From Bdellovibrio bacteriovorus (GTDB lineage Bacteria > Bdellovibrionota > Bdellovibrionia > Bdellovibrionales > Bdellovibrionaceae): 64,000 nt of DNA. The position numbers and the translations under genes are program-made. Shown in pieces: positions 17,149-25,575 of this stretch. Location: contig NZ_LUKE01000006.1 in assembly GCF_001592735.1 (NCBI RefSeq), positions 254,738 through 318,737 of the forward strand. The letters run 5' to 3'. Every line of letters begins with the position of its first letter. Position 1 is the first letter of the stretch. The notes under the pieces are model-generated. The model ran no database searches and had not been told where the DNA came from. It saw only the letters and a list, made by a program, of their open reading frames with translations.

Positions 17149-18921
17149 ATGCTTAAAACATGGATAAAGCGGTCTTTAATTGTCGGAATGGGCTTCGGTT
17201 TGCTCGCCCCCGTGGTATCGCATGCTTACGGTGAAGCATCCGTTATTCAAAACTACGTAGGCCGTCAGGCTTTGGTTCCTCTCATTAAGCCCTCTTGGGG
17301 CAATTTCATCCTACATTCAGACACTTTAAATAAACTTTATTCTTTGCGTGGATACGAAGCTATTTGGGTGGATTCAAATGGTGCTCCCACGGCAATGGCG
17401 CAGGCTCTCCGTAGCATTCTTTTAACGGCGGATCGCCATGGCCTCAATGTCTCTGATTATTGGGATGGCGATGTTGAGAATTTGTATAAAGCGGCGCTTT
17501 CTAATCCTCGCAACTGGATCACTTTTGAGTTGGCGGCTTCTGAAGCACTGATTCGTTATGTGACTCACTTATCAGTGGGAAGATTCGATCCAATGCAAAT
17601 TGATGATGATATTAAATTTTCGGCGAAAATATTTAAAGAATTTGCAGAATTGAATACGGCGGTCTCTTATGGTCCGCAATCAATGCCCGATGCCTTGGAG
17701 AACTTTGCACCTAAATACCACTATCATTATGCCAATTTGATGGGAATGTTAGCAAAACTAAGAACGGTGAAAGCACAGGGTTCTTGGGCACAAATTCCTC
17801 AATCGAAGGTGACCTTAGAAAAAAATGTCAAAAATCCTTTGGTGCTAACTCTGCGCACTCGCCTAACTGAGTTGGGATATAAGGGTGGTAATCTTACGAG
17901 TGACATTTATGACAGTGAGCTTGAGGCCGTCGTTTTTGAATTTCAGGAGTATAATGGACTATTTGCTGATGGAAAAATATCGGCGGGAAGTTCTGGTACT
18001 ATCAATGCTCTTAATACAGATGTGAATGAGTTAATTAATAAAGTAATCATCAATATGGAGAAGCTTCGTTGGTTACCACGCGACATGGAAGCCCGACATA
18101 TTTTCGTTAACTTGGCGATGACTGAAGTCGGTGTTTATGATGTTGGTCGCGATATCGAAGATCCCATACTAACATTTAACTCAGTAAATGGTCAGCCATT
18201 CCGTAGAACACCTTCAATGAGAGACGTAATCAAGCATGTGAATATCAATCCATACTGGACCGCTCCTCGAAGCATTACCATTAAAGATAAGCTTCAAGAG
18301 TTGCGCACTTACGGGAAAAGATATCTAGATGAACATGACATGGTTCTTATGTCGGAAAACACAGGAGCTCCAGTTCCGGAAAGAGATTTGTACTATATTG
18401 ACTGGAAGAATCTCACCCCGAAAAATTTCAATTATTACATTAAACAGAATCCATCTGTTAAGAATGCCTTGGGTGTCGTGAAGTTCCCTTTACAAAATCC
18501 TTGGGCAATTTACTTGCATGACACTAATGATCCAGATCTTTTTAGAAACAAATATCAAGACAGACATAAAAGCTCGGGTTGCGTGCGTTTAGAGGAGGCT
18601 GTGAACCTCGCTGACTATTTAATCTCGGGGAAAATTTACGGAGAAGGCAAAGAACCAAAAATTAGATGGGAAGATCTTGATAAAACAGACTGGAGCCAAA
18701 AAAGCGTTCGCTCATTTATTCCTCGCGATGGATATAATGTTGCCGATTACAAATATTGGGACATGTCTGTATATCTGAAAAATCCTATGCCAGTTTATAT
18801 GTTGTATTTATCTGCAATGTCTAGTGGAACAAAAATGAGATTTGTTGATGACCCCTACGGCCAAGATAAACGCATCGAACTGGCAATCAAAAACTACCGC
18901 GCCAAGGGCGAGCTTTTCTAA
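17149..18921 (+). CDS. L,D-transpeptidase of the YcbB/LdtD type
   Basis: The 590-aa secreted protein has a signal peptide ending near residue 26 (VVSHA). The order is an N-terminal domain typical of the YcbB group (LYSLRGYEAIWVDSNGAP; LTADRHGLNVSDYW), a peptidoglycan-binding repeat (~225-290: LRTRLTELGYKGG ... VVFEFQEYNGLFADGKI ... INALN), and a YkuD-type catalytic domain with HKSSGCVRL, where Cys478 is the nucleophile. Such enzymes make 3-3 cross-links or attach proteins to diaminopimelate in the wall; in Bdellovibrio, L,D-transpeptidases are numerous and several act on prey wall. Whether this one acts on self or prey wall cannot be told. It is followed at 10 bases by an exported protein, likely in one operon. 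Confidence 0.92.
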   Translation: MLKTWIKRSLIVGMGFGLLAPVVSHAYGEASVIQNYVGRQALVPLIKPSWGNFILHSDTLNKLYSLRGYEAIWVDSNGAPTAMAQALRSILLTADRHGLNVSDYWDGDVENLYKAALSNPRNWITFELAASEALIRYVTHLSVGRFDPMQIDDDIKFSAKIFKEFAELNTAVSYGPQSMPDALENFAPKYHYHYANLMGMLAKLRTVKAQGSWAQIPQSKVTLEKNVKNPLVLTLRTRLTELGYKGGNLTSDIYDSELEAVVFEFQEYNGLFADGKISAGSSGTINALNTDVNELINKVIINMEKLRWLPRDMEARHIFVNLAMTEVGVYDVGRDIEDPILTFNSVNGQPFRRTPSMRDVIKHVNINPYWTAPRSITIKDKLQELRTYGKRYLDEHDMVLMSENTGAPVPERDLYYIDWKNLTPKNFNYYIKQNPSVKNALGVVKFPLQNPWAIYLHDTNDPDLFRNKYQDRHKSSGCVRLEEAVNLADYLISGKIYGEGKEPKIRWEDLDKTDWSQKSVRSFIPRDGYNVADYKYWDMSVYLKNPMPVYMLYLSAMSSGTKMRFVDDPYGQDKRIELAIKNYRAKGELF

Positions 18922-18931
18922 GGAGAAAATT

Positions 18932-19729
18932 ATGAAAAATATCTGGATTATTTTCTCTAGTTTATTGTTTGCCGGGATTGCGCAGGCCCAAGCCACCGGT
19001 TCATTGCAGGTGAATGGTCAGGCGGGTAAATTTCAGATCATGCAAAAAGTGAAAGCGGTACGTTGTGATACTTCGAAGCGCGGCGCGTGTGATGATCCTG
19101 TTTTCTTTAACTTAAATACGCCGCAAGCCGTTCCTGAAGGGTCTTACATTGTTGGGTTTGAAAACTCGATCAACCCTGAAATGGTGCGCGTGACTGCCGG
19201 GCAAACGACGAATTTGAATTTGGAACGCGTGGCCGTTCCCGCGACGGTGAAGGGGCAAAAGATTCGCGTGTATCGCGATTTCTCTAGCACTGTTGAACAG
19301 AATAAAATTCTTATGAGCATGTACTATATGAAGCGCCATTTTTTCCGTTTGGATAAGGAAAACTTCGGTGATCTTTATTTAACGGGTGCGTGGGAGCGCG
19401 ACTTTGTTCAGCGCTTTAGTTACAATGTATGTTCTCGCTTAAAAGATTTTTATAATGCTTCCGATGAGGCTAAAGAAGTCTGCGCCTCTGTAACCCAAGC
19501 AAAATCCCCGGCAGGCCTTGCTGCCATGTACGTTTTTAATAACGACGGCACATTCACCGAAAACTGGGTCACTGAACCTGGTGATGTCATTCCATCAAAA
19601 CATCCGCGTTATTTGGTATCAGCCCCAATGACGGATCAAGATTTTGTGGCTGTTTTCCCAGGCGTTTACAAAGTTCAAGCCGATGGGGGCAAAGCGGTCA
19701 TCGTTAAAACGGGCGGCGGACTTTATTAA
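18932..19729 (+). CDS. Exported protein of unknown function
   Basis: About 265 aa from the ATG at 18932, behind AAGGAG. A type I signal peptide ends QAQA. The mature N-terminus is beta-rich and ligand- or carrier-like (GSLQVNGQAGKFQIM; VPEGSYIVGFENS; VTAGQTTNLNLERV), reminiscent of PEGA-like strands, followed by a helical middle with two cysteine-containing segments and a beta C-terminus. No family is recognised. It is co-transcribed with the L,D-transpeptidase, so a role in the same wall process is the simplest inference. Confidence 0.72.
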   Translation: MKNIWIIFSSLLFAGIAQAQATGSLQVNGQAGKFQIMQKVKAVRCDTSKRGACDDPVFFNLNTPQAVPEGSYIVGFENSINPEMVRVTAGQTTNLNLERVAVPATVKGQKIRVYRDFSSTVEQNKILMSMYYMKRHFFRLDKENFGDLYLTGAWERDFVQRFSYNVCSRLKDFYNASDEAKEVCASVTQAKSPAGLAAMYVFNNDGTFTENWVTEPGDVIPSKHPRYLVSAPMTDQDFVAVFPGVYKVQADGGKAVIVKTGGGLY

Positions 19730-19739
19730 GATCTAAAAC

Positions 19740-19769
19740 ACGGGTTCAAAGAAAAAGCATTGAACCCGT
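19740..19769 (+). terminator. Hairpin terminator after the L,D-transpeptidase operon
   Basis: Perfect 10-bp arms ACGGGTTCAA (19740-19749) and TTGAACCCGT (19760-19769) surround a 10-base loop. The tail is only moderately T-rich, so termination strength is uncertain. Confidence 0.65.
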
Positions 19770-19796
19770 TCGTGTCTTTCATTACCCTGAATCACG

Positions 19797-20399
19797 ATGA
19801 TGACACGGATGTTTGCATTTCCATTTTTATTTGCCCTTACGGGCGCAATCGCGTTTGCGCAAACCGCGCCCAAAAAACCCGTGTCGGTCTCTTACGAAAA
19901 TCTGATTAAATGTTTTCCTGAACTAGAAAATGAATCGCTCAGCTTTAAGGTAGACTTAAATCTGCTTAAAGAAGTGGCGGACAAAACGTTTCCGACCCGT
20001 GACTCTGTTTTGCGTCAAAGAAAGGTCCAGTACCTGGACTCGGAGCGACAACTTACCAACTTGATTCTGCGAACCAAGACGCCGCCCGGAAGAAAGAAAG
20101 AGACTGAGCTGATTTTGCAGCAAGTCGACGCCAAGGGTGTCGTCACCGACATCAAGTTGACCAAGAACCAGAGTCAAAACCCAAAACAAGAGGTGATCAA
20201 TAATTTCCTCTTAAATTCGACCATTAAATCGGATGAGTCCTTGTATAATGACACGAAGCTTAACAATGTGAGCGCCACTTACTCGCGCAACTTTAATGAA
20301 GTCCAAGAGTACGATCTGATGGACCGTCTGTATCAGCGCTCCATTTCCTGCGAAAAGAGGAGTGATCTCGGCATTATATGCACTTGTTCTAAGAAATAA
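19797..20399 (+). CDS. Exported protein of unknown function
   Basis: The 200-aa protein opens with a signal peptide (FPFLFALTGAIAFA). The mature part is basic and hydrophilic, with a cysteine in LIKCFPELE near the N-terminus and a C-terminal SCEKRSDLGIICTCSKK that could form disulfides. Start codons are tandem ATGs at 19797 and 19800 without a clear ribosome site. No domain is recognised. It stands alone between the hairpin at 19740 and the zapA promoter. Confidence 0.68.
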   Translation: MMTRMFAFPFLFALTGAIAFAQTAPKKPVSVSYENLIKCFPELENESLSFKVDLNLLKEVADKTFPTRDSVLRQRKVQYLDSERQLTNLILRTKTPPGRKKETELILQQVDAKGVVTDIKLTKNQSQNPKQEVINNFLLNSTIKSDESLYNDTKLNNVSATYSRNFNEVQEYDLMDRLYQRSISCEKRSDLGIICTCSKK

Positions 20400-20404
20400 A
20401 TCTG

Positions 20405-20434
20405 TTGAACAAGGGTTTTGAAAAAGGCTATACT
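20405..20434 (+). promoter_or_regulatory. Sigma70-type promoter of the zapA operon
   Basis: -35 TTGAAC (20405-20410) and -10 TATACT (20429-20434) with an 18-bp spacer lie ~65-90 bases upstream of zapA. Confidence 0.65.
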
Positions 20435-20500
20435 TTTTAAAGTGTTGATCTAGGAATTTTCTAGAGTTTTAAAAGGTTTAGGAACACTTTTAGGATTACT

Positions 20501-20839
20501 TTGATTTGTGCAGCTGAGGTGACGGTGAACTCTGACAAAAAGACCTTCGATTTTCTTATCGCGGGTGTCCCTTACAAATTAAAAACCTCTCATGACGATG
20601 CCACGGTGGATGAGCTCGTCCAATTTGTAAACAGCAAAATGAATCAAGCCCTGTCTGTAACCAAGAACGGTTCTTACCAGAATGCCGCAGTTTTAACTGC
20701 GATGAATTTGGCCGAAGAACTGATCCTCCTTAAAAGAAAAGCGCATCGCGAGCTTGAAAAGCTTGAAGAGAAAGCTTTGCGTATTTCTTTAGAACTCGAA
20801 AATTCCAAGAACAACAGCAATAAGGTTTTGAACAACTAA
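20501..20839 (+). CDS. zapA: Cell division protein ZapA
   Basis: The protein of ~105-112 aa matches ZapA: an N-terminal beta domain (FLIAGVPYKLKT), a helix with VDELVQFVNSKMNQ, the conserved AVLTAMNLAEELILL segment, and a C-terminal coiled coil. ZapA cross-links FtsZ filaments at midcell. The start is ambiguous: a TTG at 20501 has AGGA five bases upstream, while GTGs at 20519 and 20525 are alternatives (GAGGTGAC precedes the latter). It leads a run with 5-formyltetrahydrofolate cyclo-ligase, rny and tyrS. The zapA-cyclo-ligase pairing recurs widely in Proteobacteria. Confidence 0.9.
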   Translation: MICAAEVTVNSDKKTFDFLIAGVPYKLKTSHDDATVDELVQFVNSKMNQALSVTKNGSYQNAAVLTAMNLAEELILLKRKAHRELEKLEEKALRISLELENSKNNSNKVLNN

Positions 20840-20865
20840 CTTGTTGTAAGCTCTTGGAGTGTCCT

Positions 20866-21441
20866 TTGAATCGAAATTGGAACTCTAAAAAGGAATGTCG
20901 TTCCTTCTTTAAGTCTTTGTGTGCTCAAGAATTTGCACAAGGCCTTGCTCAAAACCAACAACAACTCAACCAGGCTTTGCAGGGCTTTATGCTCAAGCAA
21001 AGTGGAACTTGGGGCGCTTATCGAGCACTCAAGGAAGAAGCCAGTGTTGAAGAGGTTTTTAAAATCTCGCGCGTAACATGGGCTTTTCCCAAAATGATCG
21101 AGGGAGCTTTAGAGTTTTACCTGGGGCAGGATTTCACGCCCGGATTTTATGGAGTGATGGAGCCGTCGGCTCAATCCCCGAAAGTCGCGGTGACGGATCT
21201 TCAAGGAGTGTTGGTTCCCGGATTAGTTTTTAATAAGAATGGCAATCGCCTGGGTAAGGGAAAAGGGTTTTACGACAAGACTCTTGAAACCTACCGGGGG
21301 ATCAAAGTCGGTATCTGTTTTGATTTTCAGATCAGTCCCGACACTTTGCCCACAGAGGCTCATGATGTGAAGGTGGATTACCTGATCACAGAATCTGGGG
21401 TTGTCGCATGCAGGGATTTTCATAAGGAAGATCAGGAGTAA
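20866..21441 (+). CDS. 5-formyltetrahydrofolate cyclo-ligase
   Basis: About 191 aa. The family converts 5-formyl-THF to 5,10-methenyl-THF with ATP, recycling a folate by-product. Seen are the N-terminal basic helix (NSKKECRSFFKSL), the substrate loop around VTWAFPKM and the signature LGKGKGFYDKTLE, followed by GICFDFQI and a late VDYLIT. I choose the TTG at 20866, seven bases after GGAG, over the TTG at 20854 that lies inside that site. It sits 26 bases after zapA and 4 before rny. No room exists for a 6S RNA between zapA and this gene, where gammaproteobacteria carry ssrS. Confidence 0.9.
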   Translation: MNRNWNSKKECRSFFKSLCAQEFAQGLAQNQQQLNQALQGFMLKQSGTWGAYRALKEEASVEEVFKISRVTWAFPKMIEGALEFYLGQDFTPGFYGVMEPSAQSPKVAVTDLQGVLVPGLVFNKNGNRLGKGKGFYDKTLETYRGIKVGICFDFQISPDTLPTEAHDVKVDYLITESGVVACRDFHKEDQE

Positions 21442-21445
21442 GAAA

Positions 21446-23011
21446 ATGGAAATTGTAATTACCGCCATTATTGCGCTTATCTTGGGTGGTGCGGTTGTCT
21501 TTATCATTAAAAAGATTCAAGACGAAAATTCTAAAAAATCAGCTCGCGTTGAAGCTGAAAGAATCGTCAACAAAGCGAAATCAGAAGCCGCTAAAATTAA
21601 AAAAGATTCTGAAACTAAAGCGAAGGATTTTGAATCCCGCGCCCGTAAAAATGTTGAAGCGGACATTCACAAGCAAAAATCCACAGTTAAAAACAAAGAG
21701 GCTCAGTTAGAGCGTCGTTTGAAAGAGATCGATGATCAATTCAAACAAAAAATGGAAGAAAACGATCGTTATTTAAATACTCTTAAGGACCGTGAAGAAA
21801 AAATTGCGATCTCTGAAAATCGTATCAAAGATCTCGAGAAAAAAGGCGAAGCGCATATCGATCAGCTTAAAAATAAGCTTGAGTCTGTGGCGGCGATGAC
21901 TCAAGAAGAAGCCCGTCGACAATTGCTTTCCGCGCTTGAAGATGAAGCAAAGCAAGAAGCCGCAAAAAAGATCGCCCAAATTGAAGACGAAGCCAATAAA
22001 GAGTCTGAGAAAAAAGCCAAACGTATTTTGGCGACCGCACTTTCAAGATTTGCGTCTGAATACACTTCTGAGCGCACGGTGAGTGTCCTTGCTCTTCCAA
22101 GTGACGAGATGAAGGGTAAAATCATCGGTCGTGAGGGACGTAATATCAGAACGTTGGAAGCACACTGTGGTGTGGATTTGATCGTTGATGATACGCCAGA
22201 AGCGGTGGTTATTTCTGGATTTGATCCCGTTCGCCGTGAACTTGCTCGCCGTACAATTGAAAAATTGATGGAAGATGGACGCGTGCATCCGGCGCGTATT
22301 GAAGAAGTCGTTGAAAAGCAACGCAATGAATTGATGAAATCGATCAAAGAAGAAGGCGAACGCCACGTGATCGAGCTGGGTATCCCGAACATGCATCCCG
22401 AGTTAGTGAAAATCATCGGTGGCCTGAAATACCGTTCCTACCAAGGGCAGAATGCTTTGAACCAAGCTTTAGAAGTGGCCAACATCGCGGGGTTGTTAGC
22501 CGGGGAGCTAGGCGTGAATGTAAAAATCGCGCGTCGTGCGGGTCTGCTTCACAACATCGGTAAAGCCATTGATCACACTGTTGAGGGCAGCTATGCGACA
22601 GTGGGTGCTGAGATGGCCAAAAAATACAACGAATCTGAAGATGTGTGTCACGCGATCCGTGCTCATGATGAAGAAGAAAAACCTCATTCGATCTTGGCGT
22701 GGATTGTTCATGCCGCTTATATCTTGTCTTCGTCTCGTCCGGGCGCACGTCGTCCGCAAATGGATTCATTTGTTCACCGTTTGGAAGATCTTGAAAGCAT
22801 CGGGAACAGCTTTGACGGGGTTCTTAAAACATTGGCTCTGCAAGCAGGTAAAGACGTTCGCGTTTTAGTTGAAAGCAGCAAAGTCACGGATGATCAAGCC
22901 GTGATGTTGTCTCGTGATATCGCTCGTAAGATTGAGCGTGAGATGCCACAAGTAGGCGCCATCAAGATCACGGTTGTTCGTGAAACTCGTTCTGTTGAAC
23001 ACGCACGATAG
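21446..23011 (+). CDS. rny: Ribonuclease Y
   Basis: The 521-aa protein has the full RNase Y layout: a membrane anchor (~2-22, VITAIIALILGGAVVFII), a long charged coiled coil (~25-200), a KH RNA-binding domain (~212-290, including GKIIGREGRNIRTLE) and an HD domain with LLHNIGKAIDH (~residue 369) and IRAHDEEE. It is a membrane-bound endonuclease initiating mRNA decay. The ATG at 21446 follows AGGAG. Length and motifs are standard. Confidence 0.97.
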   Translation: MEIVITAIIALILGGAVVFIIKKIQDENSKKSARVEAERIVNKAKSEAAKIKKDSETKAKDFESRARKNVEADIHKQKSTVKNKEAQLERRLKEIDDQFKQKMEENDRYLNTLKDREEKIAISENRIKDLEKKGEAHIDQLKNKLESVAAMTQEEARRQLLSALEDEAKQEAAKKIAQIEDEANKESEKKAKRILATALSRFASEYTSERTVSVLALPSDEMKGKIIGREGRNIRTLEAHCGVDLIVDDTPEAVVISGFDPVRRELARRTIEKLMEDGRVHPARIEEVVEKQRNELMKSIKEEGERHVIELGIPNMHPELVKIIGGLKYRSYQGQNALNQALEVANIAGLLAGELGVNVKIARRAGLLHNIGKAIDHTVEGSYATVGAEMAKKYNESEDVCHAIRAHDEEEKPHSILAWIVHAAYILSSSRPGARRPQMDSFVHRLEDLESIGNSFDGVLKTLALQAGKDVRVLVESSKVTDDQAVMLSRDIARKIEREMPQVGAIKITVVRETRSVEHAR

Positions 23012-23034
23012 TTTAAGCAAAGGATTTGTTTAAG

Positions 23035-24237
23035 ATGTTGAGTCCTCAAGAGCAGTTAGAAAGAATTAAGTTTGGTGTCGCTGAATTCATCAGTGATGAA
23101 GACATGCTTAAAAAACTTAAAAAAGGAAAACCTTTAAATATCAAACTGGGTGCAGATCCTACGCGCCCGGATATTCATATCGGGCACACTGTTGTTTTGA
23201 ACAAACTAAAAACCTTTCAAGATCTTGGGCACAAAGTTCAGTTCCTAATCGGGGATTTTACGGCGGCTATTGGCGATCCGACCGGAAAAAGCACAACGCG
23301 TCCGATGTTGACTCGCGAAGAGATCGAAGAAAACGGCCGCACCTATGCCAAGCAAATCTTTAAAATTCTGGATCCAGAAAAGACCGAGATTGTTTACAAC
23401 TCTCACTGGATGAATAAGCTGACGCCGGCAGAGTTTATTAAGATGGCGGCGCAATACACGGTTGCGCAAATGCTAGAGCGTGATGACTTTACCAAGCGTT
23501 ACCGTTCCGGCACACCGATTGCGATTCATGAGTTCCTTTACCCCCTGACCCAAGGTTATGACTCTGTTCATTTAAAGTCAGATGTTGAATTGGGTGGAAC
23601 CGATCAAAAGTTCAATCTCTTGGTAGGTCGTCAGATGCAATCATCCTATGGACAAGAATCGCAATGTGTGTTGACGATGCCGATCCTTGAAGGGATTGAT
23701 GGCGTTAACAAAATGTCTAAGTCATTAGATAACTATATTTCGGTGGTTGATACTCCTAAAGATATGTTTGGTAAAACCATGCGTATTTCAGATGATTTGA
23801 TGTACCGCTGGTATGAGCTTTTAACTGATATCGGGGCTCAAGGTTTGTCACAGCTGCGCACAGATGTTTCAGAAAAACGCAAACATCCCCGTGAAGTGAA
23901 AGTGAACTTAGCAAAATTCTTGATCAAACGTTTCCATTCAGAAGCAGCCGCCCAAGCTGCCGAAGATGAATTCAATCGTATCTTTGTCGAAAAGGGTTTG
24001 CCGGACGATGTGCCGGAGTTCGCGGTAAACGCCCAAGAAATTGGTTTGCCCGCCCTGATGGTGGCGGCCGGCTTGTGTGCTTCTAACGGTGAGGGCTCAA
24101 GGCTTATCACTGGTGGGGGCGTGCAGATTGATGGTGAAAAAGTATCTGATCCGAAATTGAAAATGAACCTGAAGTCTGGCGAAAGCTTTGTCGTGAAAGC
24201 CGGAAAGAAGAAGTTCGTAAAGATCGTAGTGAAATAA
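23035..24237 (+). CDS. tyrS: Tyrosyl-tRNA synthetase
   Basis: About 400 aa with class I signatures: DIHIGHT (HIGH box) in the nucleotide-binding fold, [23 protein letters not shown] for tyrosine and ATP binding, and KMSKS. The C-terminus carries an S4 RNA-binding domain ([14 protein letters not shown]). The [16 protein letters not shown] form and ~400-aa length place it with the TyrZ-like bacterial branch. The ATG at 23035 is preceded by AAGGA at 10 bases; a TTG at 23026 is in frame upstream. It is cytoplasmic and charges tRNA-Tyr. No T-box is seen upstream. Confidence 0.96.
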   Translation: MLSPQEQLERIKFGVAEFISDEDMLKKLKKGKPLNIKLGADPTRPDIHIGHTVVLNKLKTFQDLGHKVQFLIGDFTAAIGDPTGKSTTRPMLTREEIEENGRTYAKQIFKILDPEKTEIVYNSHWMNKLTPAEFIKMAAQYTVAQMLERDDFTKRYRSGTPIAIHEFLYPLTQGYDSVHLKSDVELGGTDQKFNLLVGRQMQSSYGQESQCVLTMPILEGIDGVNKMSKSLDNYISVVDTPKDMFGKTMRISDDLMYRWYELLTDIGAQGLSQLRTDVSEKRKHPREVKVNLAKFLIKRFHSEAAAQAAEDEFNRIFVEKGLPDDVPEFAVNAQEIGLPALMVAAGLCASNGEGSRLITGGGVQIDGEKVSDPKLKMNLKSGESFVVKAGKKKFVKIVVK

Positions 24238-24258
24238 CGATCTAGTTTAGGAATAACT

Positions 24259-24711
24259 ATGAAGATTAAATTCTTGCCGCAAAATATCGTCGTTGAAGGT
24301 ACGCCTGATAAGACGCTTTTAAAAATTGCGACGGAAAATCAGTTAGAGATTCGTTCGATTTGCAAAGGTGTTCCGTCGTGTGCGGAATGCCGGGTGAAAA
24401 TCGTGGAAGGTGAGTCTAACATTCTTCCTCCGAGCAAAGCGGAACTAAGCCTGATCGGCACCAGCCACTTTATCGATGGACGTCGTCTTAGCTGCCAGGT
24501 TCGTTGTTTCGGGGATGTCACGGTCGATCTTTCGGAACAAGTGGATCGTTCCGAGAATCAGGTCAAAAAAATCCGAGGCTTCCGCTCTCAAAAACAGCAG
24601 GAATCTCACGCGGTGAACGACACGATGTTGTTATCAGAAAAACCAGAGAAGCCTGAAAAACACGAAAAGTCGGAAAAACCGCAGCAACACGATCACAAAA
24701 ATAAGAAGTAA
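24259..24711 (+). CDS. 2Fe-2S ferredoxin with a charged C-terminal tail
   Basis: The 150-aa protein has an N-terminal plant/adrenodoxin-type 2Fe-2S domain: Cys35, Cys41 and Cys44 in CKGVPSCAEC and the fourth at Cys79 in RRLSCQVRC. After residue ~95 comes a hydrophilic extension ending in Lys/Glu/His/Pro repeats (EKPEKPEKHEKSEK ... HDHKNKK) that is unusual for ferredoxins and might bind metal or a partner. It transfers electrons in the cytoplasm; the partner is unknown. It follows tyrS by 21 bases. Confidence 0.9.
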   Translation: MKIKFLPQNIVVEGTPDKTLLKIATENQLEIRSICKGVPSCAECRVKIVEGESNILPPSKAELSLIGTSHFIDGRRLSCQVRCFGDVTVDLSEQVDRSENQVKKIRGFRSQKQQESHAVNDTMLLSEKPEKPEKHEKSEKPQQHDHKNKK

Positions 24712-24760
24712 GTCTTAAGTCCAGTTATACTCCCTCTGTCAAAGACCGATAAATGAGGGA

Positions 24761-25573
24761 ATGTCTCACAAGATCACTTACCGCGAACGCGGCCAAGGGC
24801 CACTACTTTTGCTTCTTCATGGTTACGGAGGAAGTGTTCAGCATTGGGAGACGATCGCTGAAAACTTGTCGGCAAGCTATCGCGTGGTCACCTTGAATTT
24901 AAGCCATATCTACATGTCCACTGATAAACTGTTTTTCAGCGTGCAAATCGAAGCGGTGTCAAAATTCATTCGTGATACTTTCCCCCAAGAAAAAGTCAGT
25001 TTGGCGGGATTAAGTTACGGGGGCGCTTTATCTTGGGGATTGGCATGTCAGCACCGAGATATCATTGATAAGATCATCCTGATCAATCCTATGGTGACGG
25101 ATCCCGTAAAACACTTCTTACCCATGGAGTTGCGTTTCTTTTTTTCTTTGCCGTTAAACTTAAAATCCGTGTATGTGATGTTAGCCACACCCATGGGTCG
25201 TCGCTTTTTAAAGCGAGCGGCGCAAATTTTTCGCGATGAACGCAGCGAAGGCAACGTGGCGGTGGAAAATCTGAAAGGTCGCAAGTTGCAATTTGTGGCT
25301 CACATGATTCATCATTTTTCTTGGATCTTACGTTCTGAAGATTGGAATTTTTGGCAGCAAAAGCTGACTTCTTACGACGGTTCTTGCCGCCTGATCTTTG
25401 ATAAAGAAGATATGTTATTTAGCCACGTGGCGTATTCAAAATTTGCCCATATGATGGGATGCCGAGATGTTATTTCTATCACCGGTGCGGGACACTTGGC
25501 GATTAAAACTCAACCTGAAAAAATTTGTTCTTTGATCTTAGAACATCTGGAATCTTCACGAATCGCGTCTTAA
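24761..25573 (+). CDS. Alpha/beta-fold hydrolase
   Basis: The 270-aa protein shows the alpha/beta hydrolase pattern: oxyanion HGYGG (20-24), nucleophile elbow GLSYGG with Ser85, and a C-terminal GAGHLAI with the catalytic histidine; an aspartate probably sits in LIFDKEDML. A lid-like insertion at ~115-180 contains MELRFFFSLPLNLK. Substrates could be esters, lactones or haloalkanes. No signal peptide is present. The ATG is preceded by GAGGGA. It is the last gene of the zapA-tyrS run. Confidence 0.88.
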   Translation: MSHKITYRERGQGPLLLLLHGYGGSVQHWETIAENLSASYRVVTLNLSHIYMSTDKLFFSVQIEAVSKFIRDTFPQEKVSLAGLSYGGALSWGLACQHRDIIDKIILINPMVTDPVKHFLPMELRFFFSLPLNLKSVYVMLATPMGRRFLKRAAQIFRDERSEGNVAVENLKGRKLQFVAHMIHHFSWILRSEDWNFWQQKLTSYDGSCRLIFDKEDMLFSHVAYSKFAHMMGCRDVISITGAGHLAIKTQPEKICSLILEHLESSRIAS

Positions 25574-25575
25574 GA

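Noticed and set aside
20501-21441. A 6S RNA (ssrS) gene between zapA and the folate cyclo-ligase, as in gammaproteobacteria
   Set aside because: Only 26 bases separate the genes, which is too short; no 6S-like structure seen nearby.
22043-22769. Antisense reading frames over rny as separate genes
   Set aside because: They are complementary to a strongly conserved coding sequence and show no protein-like motifs or ribosome sites.
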